Below, one piece after another: positions 10,422-22,316 of a DNA stretch of 64,000 nt. Source of the DNA: Prochlorococcus sp. AG-409-B05 (GTDB lineage Bacteria > Cyanobacteriota > Cyanobacteriia > PCC-6307 > Cyanobiaceae); contig QCJK01000003.1 in the NCBI GenBank assembly GCA_003216075.1, positions 62,001 through 126,000 on the forward strand, written 5' to 3'. Position numbers and translations under genes: made by a program. The notes below the pieces were generated by a model. That model worked only from the letters and a program-made list of their open reading frames with translations, did not search any database and was not told the origin of the DNA. Each line of letters opens with the position of its first letter. The stretch's first letter is position 1.

Positions 10422-10880
10422 TCAAACAGAAGTGTCGGGAAGTTTTCGAGGAATTGCAATGATTGAATCAAGAATTTGCCAAAGTTTTTGATCTCTTTCA
10501 ACATTTTCCAACAACCCAAGCTCCTTAATGACTTGCTGAGCCTGCTCAAGACTGACTTCACCGCCCCCAGACAGAGGCATAACCAGGACATTTGCATCTG
10601 CAGGATCTGCCATCACCTTTAATTGAAGGTCATCTATTTCTCGCTCGAAAAAAAGTCTTCTCATACGACTGGTCAAAGGGCTCCCTAATGCCTTAGCAAA
10701 CAATTCAAGACTTGCTCTGTCACCTGACAAACCACAATTGAGCGCGAGCCAAATTAAAAATTTGACCCAACTATCAAGACTCCAGGCTGGCTGAAAATAA
10801 TCCCTGTGCTGAAGGACTAATTGAATCACTGCAAAATCAAAAACTTTTGATTGAAGTGTTGTTTCCGTAGCATCTTTCAT
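10422..10880 (-). CDS. Conserved cyanobacterial hypothetical protein
   Basis: 152 residues, no family I can name. Mostly helical and soluble, with AVIQLVLQHRDYFQPAWSLDSWVKFLIWLALNCGL near the N-terminus, RMRRLFFEREIDDLQLKVMADPADANVLVMPL in the centre (a beta-strand-like insertion) and a helical end. No cysteine clusters or membrane anchor. It reads away from the plus-strand gene at 10924, sharing a short divergent promoter region, and lies 41 bp upstream of valS on the same strand, so it may be co-transcribed with it. Confidence 0.65.
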   Translation of the reverse strand: MKDATETTLQSKVFDFAVIQLVLQHRDYFQPAWSLDSWVKFLIWLALNCGLSGDRASLELFAKALGSPLTSRMRRLFFEREIDDLQLKVMADPADANVLVMPLSGGGEVSLEQAQQVIKELGLLENVERDQKLWQILDSIIAIPRKLPDTSV

Positions 10881-10923
10881 GACAGAACTCTATGTAAACA
10901 GTCAAACTGGTGTCGCCTCTTTA

Positions 10924-11199
10924 ATGGCAAAGCCCATGATCATGGATTTAAACGACCCAGAACTCGAATTTTCCGATCTGGTATATGCATACCAGACCTG
11001 GGTTATGGCAATCATCAATGATGAAAAGCTTGATAGCGAAGAACAACTTCTAACAGATGAGATCGCAGAGGAAGCCCTAAACGCAATGCGGTTTTTACCA
11101 GGTGAAGTGACGAGCGCTATTGAAACGAGTCTGGCAAGGGTTTACGATGTAGATGCTGATGAGCTAGCCACACTGCTCTTTCCAGAAGAAGATGAATAA
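10924..11199 (+). CDS. Small acidic conserved hypothetical protein of picocyanobacteria
   Basis: 91 residues from ATG 10924. The longest frame begins at 10879, which would overlap the start of the divergent neighbour by two bases and leave no room for promoters; the core begins at MIMDLNDPELEFSDLVYAYQTWVMAIIND, so ATG 10936 or 10942 are also possible. All helical and acidic, ending LATLLFPEEDE; no membrane segment. The pattern DLVYAYQTW...INDEKLDSEEQLLTDEIAEEALNAM is one I associate with a conserved marine picocyanobacterial family without known function. Downstream is about 190 bp of AT-rich spacer. Confidence 0.65.
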   Translation: MAKPMIMDLNDPELEFSDLVYAYQTWVMAIINDEKLDSEEQLLTDEIAEEALNAMRFLPGEVTSAIETSLARVYDVDADELATLLFPEEDE

Positions 11200-11392
11200 C
11201 TGAAAAACATATTCTAATATTATGAAGCAAAATCTAATAATCAAAAAAAGTTAAATACGTAATTCATATATATATCAAGTCAAATAAGCAACATTTAATT
11301 ACAAAAAATTAATGCCAGAATTAGGCTATTATTTATATAAATATAGCAACCATACTTGCTAAAGGATGGCTCTTCAAAAATCAAGCTGATTT

Positions 11393-11740
11393 TTAGTGGT
11401 TTTTAAGTTGGTCTTGATTTGACACCCTAAACCCTGCACCACAAGAACAACCTTCAGATCCCTCTGGAGAACTAATTAAAAAACCTCCTCCACTTAAATC
11501 ACCATAATAATTTAATATTAATCCTTTAAATAATGGCAACTGTTCTTCAGGTGCATATAAGGTTACGCCATCTGTCCGAGCTATTGGGATACCAATGAAT
11601 TTCCCTGGACGCAAACGGATATGCAGCCATCCTTCTCCACAGGTGTCATTAACTAAGTCAATATGCATAACTCCAGGCGTCCCAGCAAACGATGCTTGAC
11701 GACCTAGTTCAGCAGCAGCAGTTGATGTAATGGTAAGAAT
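11393..11740 (-). CDS. HesB/IscA-type iron-sulfur cluster assembly protein, probable ATT start
   Basis: A-type Fe-S carrier in the cytoplasm. The three cluster cysteines are Cys34 (NDTCGEGW) and Cys98/Cys100 (GCSCGAGF) if translation starts at ATT 11740, almost the spacing of IscA (35/99/101). The first standard start, ATG 11668, would remove the conserved N-terminal strand-helix (ITSTAAAELGRQASFAGTPG). Between an in-frame TAA and ATT 11740 there is no ATG, GTG or TTG, but AGGAGG at 11750-11745 lies four bases before ATT. 115 residues, normal for the family. The GGGFLISSPEGSEGCSCG C-terminus is diagnostic. A tRNA lies upstream on the same strand. Confidence 0.85.
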   Translation of the reverse strand: MLTITSTAAAELGRQASFAGTPGVMHIDLVNDTCGEGWLHIRLRPGKFIGIPIARTDGVTLYAPEEQLPLFKGLILNYYGDLSGGGFLISSPEGSEGCSCGAGFRVSNQDQLKNH

Positions 11741-11874
11741 GTTTCCTCCTTCATCTTATTTTTAAAAGTATAGAAAACTTTCTGAGCTTGATGCCAGATT
11801 TTTGAACTTGGAAAGTCTCCAAACCAACAACACAAGGAATGCAGATAAATCATCTGACGCAAATTTAAAATCCA

Positions 11875-11905
11875 AACAAAAAATCCCTTTCTATGAAAGG
11901 GATTT
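11875..11905 (-). terminator. Intrinsic terminator after tRNA-Val
   Basis: Inverted repeat AAATCCCTTT (11881-11890) / AAAGGGATTT (11896-11905) with a five-base loop. Read on the minus strand the hairpin is followed by a run of T residues (complement of the A run at about 11875-11883), the usual Rho-independent form, eight bases beyond the tRNA 3' end. Confidence 0.75.
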
Positions 11906-11912
11906 TTAAACA

Positions 11913-11984
<72 letters not shown>

Positions 11985-12041
11985 ATTTCGACAATTCTGC
12001 CGCATCAAGTCAGGCTATAACATTGACATCTGCAAATCACA

Positions 12042-12527
12042 ATGGCCACAGGCCAAAATCACGACAAGGCAACTAAAGCATGTACATTGCCCTTCGGGCT
12101 AGTGATCAGTCTTATCGCAGGATTACAACTAGGTACCATTAGCGCTTTTGGATTTTTGGTTGGTGGATTATGGCTTTCACCAGACTTAGATACTCTGTCT
12201 CGCCCATTACAAAGATGGGGGGTCCTTAAAAGCTTCTGGTGGCCATACCGCAAGTTCATACCACATAGATCCTTCCTGTCACATGGTCCATTTATTGGGA
12301 CAATGATTCGATTGATTTATGTAATGACTGTAATAATTTTAATTTTATTTGTCTTGATGCCTTTCAAGGTAGCTATCACGCCTCTAATGGCCATCAAAAG
12401 CACTAAAGAAATCTTAAATCAACATTACCCTCAAATACTTGCTATTACAGGTGGGTTAGAAGCCAGTGCATGGCTTCATCTTATTAAGGATGGAGATCCT
12501 TTACCAACTCAATGGAGAAAAAAATAA
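12042..12527 (+). CDS. DUF2227 family (putative metal-binding) membrane protein
   Basis: 161 residues with the cyanobacterial DUF2227 pattern: LPFGLVISLIAGLQLGTISAFGFLVGGLWLSPDLDT near the N-terminus, then the His-rich motif PHRSFLSHGPFIGTMIRLIY at about residues 74-94. The Asp pair in SPDLD and the HRSxLSHxP histidines are the proposed metal ligands. Three or four membrane segments. Function unknown. It stands alone between the tRNA-Val region (opposite strand) and speE, with a 256-bp spacer downstream in which I see no gene. Confidence 0.8.
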   Translation: MATGQNHDKATKACTLPFGLVISLIAGLQLGTISAFGFLVGGLWLSPDLDTLSRPLQRWGVLKSFWWPYRKFIPHRSFLSHGPFIGTMIRLIYVMTVIILILFVLMPFKVAITPLMAIKSTKEILNQHYPQILAITGGLEASAWLHLIKDGDPLPTQWRKK

Positions 12528-12783
12528 GGCTAGTAATAAAGATAACCCACTAAGTATCTTTCACATCTAATGGGCATGAATGCCAAGCAAGCTACAACAA
12601 AAAAAGCATCTCTAAACTAATTAAATTAGTCTAAAAATTCCGAAACCCTTCTAATGGATTTCCATGGCAGTTGGAATAAACTCATAGTACACTGTCAGAA
12701 TCATGGAAAGCAGCTAAAAATATTTTAATGAAAAATAACTTTTTTATTAAACTTTACCAACTAAATTCATTTAGTACATTGGA

Positions 12784-13647
12784 ATGAACAATCAAACAGC
12801 ACCTTTAAATAACTGGATTGATGAATACCATAATGGAGTAAGATATGGCCTTGAAGGCGAAATTTTAATCGATGAGCGAAGCAGATTCCAACAAATCACT
12901 ATTATAGAAAGTACTAGATATGGTAGAGGGCTGTTGCTAGATGGTTGCTGGATGACTGCAGAGCACCAAGAAAAACATTACCACGAATCTCTTGTGCACC
13001 CTGCATTATGTGGTGCAGAACAAATTCAAACAATATTGATAATTGGTGGTGGTGATGGTGGAACAGCTCGAGAATGCCTCAAGCACAACGAAATAGAACA
13101 TATAGACATGGTAGAAGTAGATAGTCGTGTAATAGAGTTAAGCCAAAAATATCTCCCAAGTCTTGGCCAAAAGGCATGGCAAGACCCACGACTAAATGTA
13201 CACATAAATGATGGTATTAAATGGGCTTCCAACTCAAAAGACTCAACTTACGATGTAATCATCGTGGATGGTTCTGATCCAAAAGGACCATCTGAAGGTC
13301 TATTTAACAAAACTTTCTTTCATGATTGCAAACGAATACTGAAACCCGGTGGAGTATTTGCCACTCAAAGCGAATCTCCAGAATCTTTTTTCAAAGTTCA
13401 TATTGAAATCATTAAAACAATAAGGAAAATATTTGGCTATGCAGATCCTTTATATGGTTCTGTTCCTCTCTACCCAAGTGGCTGGTGGAGTTGGACATTT
13501 GCAGCTACCGACTCCCACAGATATTTATTGCCAAAAAAGAGTAGAGCAGAATCAATTACAAAAGAATGTGCTATATGGAGTCCTAAATGGCAAAAAGGAG
13601 CTTTTAACGCAATTCCAGCATTTGTAGAACGTGAGTTAAGCAATTGA
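12784..13647 (+). CDS. speE: Spermidine synthase SpeE
   Basis: Transfers an aminopropyl group from decarboxylated S-adenosylmethionine to putrescine. 287 residues with the N-terminal beta hairpin ([21 protein letters not shown]), the GGGDGG cofactor loop at residues 88-93 with TARECLKH, the [16 protein letters not shown] acidic motif, and the [14 protein letters not shown] active-site segment. Its stop overlaps the TTG start of speB by four bases (TTGA), so translation is coupled. With the downstream agmatinase it forms a short polyamine operon. Confidence 0.95.
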   Translation: MNNQTAPLNNWIDEYHNGVRYGLEGEILIDERSRFQQITIIESTRYGRGLLLDGCWMTAEHQEKHYHESLVHPALCGAEQIQTILIIGGGDGGTARECLKHNEIEHIDMVEVDSRVIELSQKYLPSLGQKAWQDPRLNVHINDGIKWASNSKDSTYDVIIVDGSDPKGPSEGLFNKTFFHDCKRILKPGGVFATQSESPESFFKVHIEIIKTIRKIFGYADPLYGSVPLYPSGWWSWTFAATDSHRYLLPKKSRAESITKECAIWSPKWQKGAFNAIPAFVERELSN

Positions 13648-14519
13648 AAAAACATATTTCTTTTGATAAAGAAGGTGCCATTTTTATGGGTGCTCAACGT
13701 AATCACCAGAATTGCGCGGTGGGGTTATATGGTGTCCCATACGATGGAACCACATCCTTCCGTCCTGGAACACGTTTTGGCCCTTCTGCCATTAGAGAAG
13801 TTAGTAACGGATTAGAAACTTATTGCCCACAACTTGAACTTGATCTAGAGGAAATTCAATATGCCGATTTTGGTTCATTACAAATTTCTAATGGAGCACC
13901 TGAACCAGTCATTAATGTCGTTAAAGAAGCAACTACGCAAATAGTGAACCTTGGACTTAAACCTTTATTGCTAGGTGGAGAACATTCAATAACTTCAGGA
14001 GCAATTGTGGCAATGACTGAAATCTATTCAGATTTAATATTAATTCAACTAGATGCTCATGCTGACTTACGTGATTCTTGGCTAGGGAATAAGCATAGCC
14101 ATGCCTGCACTATGCGTAGATGCTTGGAAGTTCTCCCCAGCAACAAACTATTTCAATTGGCGATTCGAAGTGGCACGAGACAAGAATTTGAAGAACTAAA
14201 TACAACCAAACGACTTATAAGTTTTAAATCTGGTCATGAAGCAACATCATTTGAGCAAGCACTAGCTCCTCATTTAGGGCAACCTATATATATCACTATT
14301 GATTTGGATTGGTTTGATCCAAGCATATTACCTGGTACTGGCACCCCTGAACCAGGAGGATTCCTTTGGAATGATTTTGCAGCAATTGTAGATGTAATTA
14401 AAAAGCATAATCTTGTTGGAGGCGATATAGTTGAATTATCGCCTCATTGGGATTCAACTGGAAACAGTAGTCTACTTGCGGCTAAAGTTACTAGAAGCTT
14501 AATTATGCTTCTAAGTTGA
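13644..14519 (+). CDS. speB: Agmatinase SpeB (arginase/agmatinase family)
   Basis: Ureohydrolase, likely agmatine to putrescine and urea, feeding the spermidine synthase encoded upstream. 291 residues, TTG start inside the last codons of speE. Manganese-ligand motifs are all present: GGEHS with His114, DAHADLRD with Asp137/His139/Asp141, and [10 protein letters not shown] with Asp220/Asp222. The N-terminal [24 protein letters not shown] is typical. Arginase or another ureohydrolase specificity cannot be excluded by motif alone, but the operon favours agmatinase. Confidence 0.92.
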   Translation: MKKHISFDKEGAIFMGAQRNHQNCAVGLYGVPYDGTTSFRPGTRFGPSAIREVSNGLETYCPQLELDLEEIQYADFGSLQISNGAPEPVINVVKEATTQIVNLGLKPLLLGGEHSITSGAIVAMTEIYSDLILIQLDAHADLRDSWLGNKHSHACTMRRCLEVLPSNKLFQLAIRSGTRQEFEELNTTKRLISFKSGHEATSFEQALAPHLGQPIYITIDLDWFDPSILPGTGTPEPGGFLWNDFAAIVDVIKKHNLVGGDIVELSPHWDSTGNSSLLAAKVTRSLIMLLS

Positions 14520-14611
14520 TAATTTACAGCCAAACAATTTTAAGCATTAAATGATCATAAAAAATTGATTTTTTAATTTGACAAGCTAGGAGTTCAGCTG
14601 AAGCTTTTGCC

Positions 14612-14848
14612 CTAGTTATCAGTGCTCACAAGAGCACGCTCAAATTCCAACTGCCGATCTGCGGAAAGATCCAAGCTCTTTTCTGGCAACCTTGGTAAAG
14701 ACGGGGGACGCTGAGTCCAGTGATGACACAAAGCAAATAAAACTATCTCAGAGTGAACTGTGATCCGCCTCAAGCGGCACCAGTGGTCAGAGTTAACCTG
14801 GCCAGCACAACAATGCTGACAAGTCCCACAACATCGTTTCGTGGACAT
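14612..14848 (-). CDS. Small cysteine-rich protein, possible zinc-binding
   Basis: 78 residues from ATG 14848; an in-frame start at 14869 adds seven unconvincing residues. The N-terminal half holds CCGTCQHCC (Cys6/7/10/13/14), WCRLR (Cys24) and CHHW (Cys41, His42/43), a spacing that could form a zinc knuckle. The C-terminal half is a charged helix (KSLDLSADRQLEFERALVS). No family known to me. It is on the opposite strand to speB (93 bp, convergent) and divergent from gcvT with about 130 bp between. Soluble, likely cytoplasmic. Confidence 0.6.
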   Translation of the reverse strand: MSTKRCCGTCQHCCAGQVNSDHWCRLRRITVHSEIVLFALCHHWTQRPPSLPRLPEKSLDLSADRQLEFERALVSTDN

Positions 14849-14978
14849 CAAAAAGCCCTGAAGACACACAGACTAGTGACAGTTCCTGTATAGAACTACC
14901 ACTCACAAAAATCTACGTGTTTCCTTCCGCTTCTGAGAATCTATTTTCAACACACGTTTGTCCAACCCAACCAAAGTG

Positions 14979-16124
14979 ATGGCAACAAACCAAACTCCTC
15001 TCTACGAAGACTCCCTCAAGGCAGGTAGTCGAATGGTGAACTTCGCAGGCTGGCAAATGCCGGTGCAATTCACCGGGCTAATTCATGAACACCAAGCAGT
15101 ACGAAAAGAAGTTGGAATCTTTGATATATCACATATGGGAATTCTTCTACTCGAAGGCAACAATCCAAAAGATGCTCTTCAGTCATTAGTCCCAACTGAC
15201 CTAAACAGAATTGGTCCAAATGAATCAATCTACACAGTACTACTAAATGAAAAAGGTGGAATTATAGATGATCTAATCATTTATGATCTAGGAGTTAATA
15301 ACAATAACATAGAAAATATTCTTTTAATAGTAAATGCAGCATCAACAGAGAGTGATAAAAATTGGATAGAGAAACATCTATTTCCAAAAAATATTTCCAT
15401 CAAAGATATAAAAGAAAATAAAATACTAATCGCCATACAAGGGCCTAAAACTATCGAAATTCTTCAAGAATTTATCGATATATCTTTAAAATTAATTCCT
15501 CCGTTCGGGCATCGTCAAGTTCAAATTCAAAACCTAGAGTTAACAACATCTGAAAGCATGTTTATAGCTCACACTGGGTATACAGGAGAGCAAGGGTTCG
15601 AGCTCCTACTAAGTGCTGACACAGGAAAAGCATTATGGCGAAAACTTATCCAAAAAGGCGTGACACCATGTGGATTAGGGGCTCGAGACACCTTGAGATT
15701 AGAAGCAGGCATGCATCTATATGGAAATGACATCAATAGCGAAACCACACCTTTTGAAGCTGGCCTCGGCTGGCTAGTACATCTAGAAATGCCATCAAAC
15801 TTCATAGGACGTCGCGCATTAGAAAAACAAGCCCAAGAAGGAGTGAAGAATCGACTAGTAGGACTTAAAATGCAAGGCAGGGCTATAGCACGCCATGGTT
15901 ACAAAGTCATACACAATGGCCACCCCATAGGGCAGATCACTAGTGGATCCTGGTCACCAACCTTGAATAAAGCAATTGCTCTTGCTTATGTCCCAATCGA
16001 ATACAGCAAAATCGGAAGTATCCTCACCATCCTTATCAGAGGCACGGAATATCCTGCAACAGTAGTAAAACGCCCCTTCTACAAAAGGAAAAGAGAAAGT
16101 CTTTCATCATCAAAGGAGCACTAG
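14979..16124 (+). CDS. gcvT: Aminomethyltransferase GcvT (glycine cleavage T protein)
   Basis: Transfers the methylene group from the aminomethyl-lipoyl H protein to tetrahydrofolate, part of photorespiratory glycine breakdown. Start taken at ATG 14979 ([13 protein letters not shown]); a TTG at 14958 would add seven residues with no better signal. Family features: [23 protein letters not shown], the FDISHMG motif, [20 protein letters not shown], and [13 protein letters not shown] with [19 protein letters not shown]. 381 residues, standard length. No glycine-riboswitch-like sequence is visible upstream. aspS follows about 50 bp later. Confidence 0.95.
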   Translation: MATNQTPLYEDSLKAGSRMVNFAGWQMPVQFTGLIHEHQAVRKEVGIFDISHMGILLLEGNNPKDALQSLVPTDLNRIGPNESIYTVLLNEKGGIIDDLIIYDLGVNNNNIENILLIVNAASTESDKNWIEKHLFPKNISIKDIKENKILIAIQGPKTIEILQEFIDISLKLIPPFGHRQVQIQNLELTTSESMFIAHTGYTGEQGFELLLSADTGKALWRKLIQKGVTPCGLGARDTLRLEAGMHLYGNDINSETTPFEAGLGWLVHLEMPSNFIGRRALEKQAQEGVKNRLVGLKMQGRAIARHGYKVIHNGHPIGQITSGSWSPTLNKAIALAYVPIEYSKIGSILTILIRGTEYPATVVKRPFYKRKRESLSSSKEH

Positions 16125-16171
16125 TCGATGCTCCTATGGGAAACTCACTTCTGGTTCTGAAATCCTTTGAT

Positions 16172-17980
16172 ATGCGCAGCATTGGTTGCGGCGAACTGCG
16201 CAAAACCCACATCAGTTCAAAAGTTCAATTATGTGGATGGGTAGATCGCTGTCGCGATCACGGTGGTGTCATCTTTATTGACCTAAGAGATCAGAGCGGA
16301 ACCGTTCAGATCACGGTGGACCCCAATCAAGGCGCAACACTTTTTCAGACTGCTGAAAGTCTTCGGAATGAAACTGTTTTACAAGTCACAGGTTTAGTAA
16401 GACCCAGACCCACCGAGGCTCTTAACCAAAAAATTGACACCGGAGAGATCGAGGTCTTATCTGAGGATTTAACAGTACTGAACCAGGTACGTAGCAACTT
16501 ACCTTTCACTGTATCGATTCACGAAGAAGAGCATGTCAAAGAAGAACTCAGATTGAAATATCGTTTTCTAGATCTTCGTCGAGAAAGAATGAATCGTAAT
16601 TTGCGTTTAAGACATAAAACAATCAAAACAGCTAGGAAGTTCTTGGAAAATGAAGGTTTTATTGAAGTTGAAACTCCTATTTTAACTCGCTCCACACCCG
16701 AAGGTGCACGAGATTATTTAGTCCCTTCAAGGGTTTGTGGAGGTGAATGGTTTGCATTACCTCAATCTCCTCAACTCTTCAAGCAACTGCTAATGGTAGG
16801 CGGATTAGAACGCTACTACCAAATAGCACGTTGTTTTCGAGATGAAGATCTTCGTTCAGACCGACAACCAGAATTTACTCAATTAGATATAGAAATGAGC
16901 TTCATGCAACAAGAAGCAATCATGGAACTCAATGAAAATTTAATAGCTGAAATATGGAAGACAGTCAAAGGTATTGATCTACCAAGACCCTTTCCGAAGC
17001 TGACATGGCTTGAAGCAATGAATCAATATGGGACTGACCGTCCCGATACTCGATATGACATGAAACTTGTTGAAATTAATGATCTAGTAAAGAATATAGG
17101 TTTTAAAATTTTTGCAAATGCTATTGCGGCTGGTGGATGTGTTAAATGCATTACAGTTAAAGGTGGCAACGAATCAATTAGTAACGTAAGAATTAAACCA
17201 GGGGGCGACATATTTAGCGAAGCGCAAAAAGCTGGTGCAGGCGGTCTGGCCTTTATTAGAGTTCGTGAAGGAGGAGAAATTGATACAATTGGTGCTATTA
17301 AAGACAACCTTAATGATACTCAGAAACAAGAACTTCTTTTAAGAACAAAAGCAAAATCAGGTGATTTAATTCTCTTCGGAGCTGGTGCAACTCAAATTGT
17401 AAATAAGGCACTTGATCGCATCAGACAGTTTTTAGCTAATGAGCTAAACCTAATCAACAAAGATCAATGGAACTTCCTTTGGATTGTAGATTTTCCAATG
17501 TTCGAATTCAATGATGAGGAAAACAGATATGAAGCTCTTCACCACCCCTTTTGTGCCCCCAATGATGAAGATATTGGAAATGAAAAAACCTCTTGGGAAA
17601 CAAACCTTCCTAAGGCACGTGCTCAAGCCTATGACCTTGTATTAAACGGCTTAGAACTTGGAGGTGGATCACTACGTATTCACAATCCAGATCTTCAAAA
17701 ACAAGTCTTTCAAACCATTGGACTATCAGAAGAAGAAACAAAAAAACAATTTGGATTTCTAATAAATGCACTAAGTCTAGGTGCACCTCCTCACGGTGGG
17801 CTTGCATTCGGTTTAGACAGAATTGTTATGCTTCTAACAGGCGAAGAATCTATTCGAGATACAATTGCCTTTCCTAAAACACAACAAGCTCGTTGTTTGA
17901 TGACTGAAGCCCCTGCAGATGTGTCCGGCAATCAACTTGAAGAACTACATATAGTGAGTACCTGGGAAGATCCCGAATAG
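16172..17980 (+). CDS. aspS: Aspartyl-tRNA synthetase AspS
   Basis: Class II synthetase of the bacterial type. Start chosen at ATG 16172 ([16 protein letters not shown]), where similarity to the family begins; the longer frame from 16136 adds 12 residues. About 602 residues with the N-terminal OB anticodon domain ([23 protein letters not shown]), motif 2 ([23 protein letters not shown]), the bacterial insertion (GAD) domain in the middle, and motif 3 ([14 protein letters not shown]). Discriminating versus non-discriminating behaviour cannot be read off. It lies in the same direction as gcvT and the following sigma factor. Confidence 0.95.
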   Translation: MRSIGCGELRKTHISSKVQLCGWVDRCRDHGGVIFIDLRDQSGTVQITVDPNQGATLFQTAESLRNETVLQVTGLVRPRPTEALNQKIDTGEIEVLSEDLTVLNQVRSNLPFTVSIHEEEHVKEELRLKYRFLDLRRERMNRNLRLRHKTIKTARKFLENEGFIEVETPILTRSTPEGARDYLVPSRVCGGEWFALPQSPQLFKQLLMVGGLERYYQIARCFRDEDLRSDRQPEFTQLDIEMSFMQQEAIMELNENLIAEIWKTVKGIDLPRPFPKLTWLEAMNQYGTDRPDTRYDMKLVEINDLVKNIGFKIFANAIAAGGCVKCITVKGGNESISNVRIKPGGDIFSEAQKAGAGGLAFIRVREGGEIDTIGAIKDNLNDTQKQELLLRTKAKSGDLILFGAGATQIVNKALDRIRQFLANELNLINKDQWNFLWIVDFPMFEFNDEENRYEALHHPFCAPNDEDIGNEKTSWETNLPKARAQAYDLVLNGLELGGGSLRIHNPDLQKQVFQTIGLSEEETKKQFGFLINALSLGAPPHGGLAFGLDRIVMLLTGEESIRDTIAFPKTQQARCLMTEAPADVSGNQLEELHIVSTWEDPE

Positions 17981-18047
17981 ATTCCAATGATTTTGAGCAG
18001 CTCGCTGAATATTCATCAATCCTAAGAAAGTACCTCCATTAATCAGC

Positions 18048-19178
18048 GTGAAGAAAACACCCCCAAAAACCGGGGAGGCTCGCATCCGCAAAGGCGGTAG
18101 TACCGACCTGGTTCGTCTATATCTACAGGAAATTGGCCGAGTTGAATTGCTAACTAATGAAGAAGAGGTACTTTTAGCAAGACTGGTCCAACGCAGACAG
18201 TCACTTCTTTTTCAACAAAAAGAATTGGCTTCTAAAAATAAAATTATTGATCAATTATTAACACTTGAGCAATTACAGCAAAGAGAATCTGCCCATTTTT
18301 GTCATTGGCCAACTCTTCAAGAATTAGCCAATGCTTCTAATCTTAGCCTTATTGCTCTCAAGAAAAAATTAAATGATGGATATGAAGAATGGGGAAAGAT
18401 ATCAGGCCTAAATCCAAACAATTTGCAAAAGATACTCAGAGATGGTCGACGAGCAAAGAATCAGATGATCCAAGCCAATCTGCGTTTAGTAGTAGCTGTA
18501 GCAAAAAAATATCAACAAAGAGGCCTAGATTTACTTGATCTTGTGCAGGAAGGAACTCTTAGTTTAGAAAGAGCAGTGGAAAAATTCGATCCAAAACGTG
18601 GTTTTCGCTTCAGCACCTACGCCTATTGGTGGATCAGGCAAGGGGTTACACGAGCAATCGCAACACAAAGTCGAACAATTCGTCTACCAGTTCATATCAC
18701 AGAAAAACTAAACAGAATCAAACGTGTACAACAAGAAATTGCAACCAAGGAAGGACGTCTAGCGTCAATAAGTGACTTGTCTAATGCATTAGGCATAAGC
18801 CAAGAAACTGTAAGGCAAACTCTTTCAAGAGTTCCACGATCTATTTCTTTAGAAGCTAAAATCAGCTTAAGCGAAGACATGCAACTTGGAGATCTAATTA
18901 AAGATGAGTCCCCCACTCCTGAGGAGAAACTGACACGAAATCATTTACATGCAGACCTAGAAATCTTACTAGGAGAACTTACAAATAGAGAGGCAATTAT
19001 TCTTAGAAAAAGATTTGGTTTAGATGATGATAATGCAATGACTTTAACGCAAATAGGAGAAGAATTAAATATATCTCGAGAACGAGTGAGACAACTTGAA
19101 ACCAGAGCCTTATTAAAGTTAAGGCAACCGGAAATATGCTCTAAGGTGACTGAGTACATTCAAGACTTGGATTCTTGA
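18048..19178 (+). CDS. Sigma-70 family group 2 RNA polymerase sigma factor
   Basis: 376 residues from GTG 18048. Region 1.2 is DLVRLYLQEIGRVELLTNEEEVLLARL, followed by a longer than usual helical linker (about residues 45-125), region 2 (ANLRLVVAVAKKYQQRGLDLLDLVQEGTLSLERAVEKF and FSTYAYWWIRQGVTRAIATQSRTIRLPVHI), region 3 and region 4 (LTNREAIILRKRFGLDDDNAMTLTQIGEELNISRERVRQLE). No long N-terminal region 1.1 as in the housekeeping SigA, so it is group 2 (non-essential, light or stress linked in cyanobacteria). Which Sig letter cannot be fixed here. A second sigma gene lies at 30794. Confidence 0.9.
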   Translation: MKKTPPKTGEARIRKGGSTDLVRLYLQEIGRVELLTNEEEVLLARLVQRRQSLLFQQKELASKNKIIDQLLTLEQLQQRESAHFCHWPTLQELANASNLSLIALKKKLNDGYEEWGKISGLNPNNLQKILRDGRRAKNQMIQANLRLVVAVAKKYQQRGLDLLDLVQEGTLSLERAVEKFDPKRGFRFSTYAYWWIRQGVTRAIATQSRTIRLPVHITEKLNRIKRVQQEIATKEGRLASISDLSNALGISQETVRQTLSRVPRSISLEAKISLSEDMQLGDLIKDESPTPEEKLTRNHLHADLEILLGELTNREAIILRKRFGLDDDNAMTLTQIGEELNISRERVRQLETRALLKLRQPEICSKVTEYIQDLDS

Positions 19179-19251
19179 AAAATGAATTTAATATTCAATG
19201 TAATTTCACTTGGCGTTAATACTAAAAGAGTTACTATAAAGAGTCATCTAA

Positions 19252-20927
<1,676 letters not shown>

Positions 20928-20928
<1 letters not shown>

Positions 20929-21590
20929 TGGAAGCATCTTTACCTGTCGTTGAATGTTTTCATTCCGTGCAAGGAGAGGGTGCGCATGTCGGTAGGAGTG
21001 CTTTCTTCATTCGACTAGCTAGCTGTAATGTTAAATGCTCCTGGTGCGATACTAAAGAATCGTGGTCTATAGATAATCATCCACAAGTACCTCTTCCAGA
21101 ACTTGCTAAAAAGACAATAAAGGCTGTCTCACAAGGGGCTGCCTTTGTAGTTATTACTGGTGGAGAGCCATTACATCATGACCTGAGTCAATTATGTAAA
21201 GAACTTCGAGATGCGATGACTATAAATAGTAAAGAATGTCTACCAATCCATCTTGAAACAAGTGGAGTTAATCCCTTAAGCGGTAATCCAAACTGGATTA
21301 CACTTGCCCCCAAACGTCATGCCCCCCCTCGTATTGACTTATTAGGATCATGTCAAGAATTAAAAGTAGTCATTCATGAATCTAAGGATTTAATCTTTGC
21401 AGAAGAAATGGCAGAGAAGACGAACAGCCATTCTTCTAGAGACATAACAAAGGATCGCAAGAAAGCATTACTATTCCTGCAACCAGGCTGGGGATCTAAT
21501 GAAGCAAACGAAATCGTATTTGACTATGTAAAAAGTCACCCTAAATGGAGACTAAGTCTTCAAACTCACAAATGGTTAGGAGTGATGTGA
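20928..21590 (+). CDS. queE: 7-carboxy-7-deazaguanine synthase QueE
   Basis: Radical SAM enzyme of queuosine (7-deazaguanine) synthesis, converting carboxytetrahydropterin to CDG. 220 residues, the short QueE type. Fe-S cysteines Cys33, Cys37 and Cys40 in SCNVKCSWCDT, then FVVITGGEPLHHDLSQL (GGEP motif) and HLETSG. Next to queC, which uses its product, so the assignment is well supported by context. Overlaps pyrG by one base; 48 bp to queC. Confidence 0.95.
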
Positions 21591-21638
21591 TCGAATCAAA
21601 TTAATACTTATAATGTCAAAAAGAATAAAATATTAATC

Positions 21639-22316
21639 ATGAGTAAAAAAACAACAATTGCGTTACTTTCAGGAGGACTAGACTCTGCAACTGCAGCAGC
21701 TATAGCATTAGAGGCTGGACAAAACGTTATTGGTTTATCCTTCGATTACGGACAAAGACATCGCAAAGAGTTAATTGCAGCCAACGAACTTGCAAGTTTC
21801 TTAAATTTAAATGAGCATCTGAAGCTTAATGTCAACCTGGCAGCATGGGGAGGATCATCTCTCACAGATCTTGAACAATCTATTCCCAATAAAGGTGTAG
21901 GAGATGGAATCCCAAACACCTATGTACCAGGGAGAAACACTGTATTCATTGCGCTTGGACTTAGCCTTGCAGAAACACGAGGTGCCACACAAATAGTCCT
22001 AGGTATAAATTCTATGGACTATTCAGGTTATCCAGACTGCAGACCTGACTACCTAGCGGCCTATCAAGCTTTAGCAAATCTCTCAAGTAAAGCTGGCCGT
22101 GAAGGTCATGGAGCCCAACTTTGGGCACCACTGATGAAATGGAACAAAGTGCAAATTGTTAAAGAAGCTATACGTTTAAAAATACCTATTGAAAAGACAT
22201 GGAGTTGTTACAGCGGTCAAAATCAAGCATGCGGAATTTGCGATAGTTGCCGCATTAGAGATGCAGCATTAATCAAGGTAGGAAGATCAGATCTTTGCAG
22301 TACTAATTGCATATGA
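21639..22316 (+). CDS. queC: 7-cyano-7-deazaguanine synthase QueC
   Basis: ATP-dependent conversion of CDG to preQ0. 225 residues. N-type ATP pyrophosphatase loop SGGLDS at residues 11-16 and a C-terminal zinc site in [15 protein letters not shown] around residues 190-205. ATG start preceded by a 48-bp spacer. It ends ATATGA so that its TGA overlaps the ATG of pabB by four bases; the gene order pyrG-queE-queC-pabB-pabC suggests one transcript combining pyrimidine, deazaguanine and folate precursors. Confidence 0.95.
   Translation: MSKKTTIALLSGGLDSATAAAIALEAGQNVIGLSFDYGQRHRKELIAANELASFLNLNEHLKLNVNLAAWGGSSLTDLEQSIPNKGVGDGIPNTYVPGRNTVFIALGLSLAETRGATQIVLGINSMDYSGYPDCRPDYLAAYQALANLSSKAGREGHGAQLWAPLMKWNKVQIVKEAIRLKIPIEKTWSCYSGQNQACGICDSCRIRDAALIKVGRSDLCSTNCI

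Noticed and set aside
14850-14978. Glycine riboswitch upstream of gcvT
   Set aside because: No matching conserved core sequence in the 129 bases before the start; only AT-rich promoter-like DNA.
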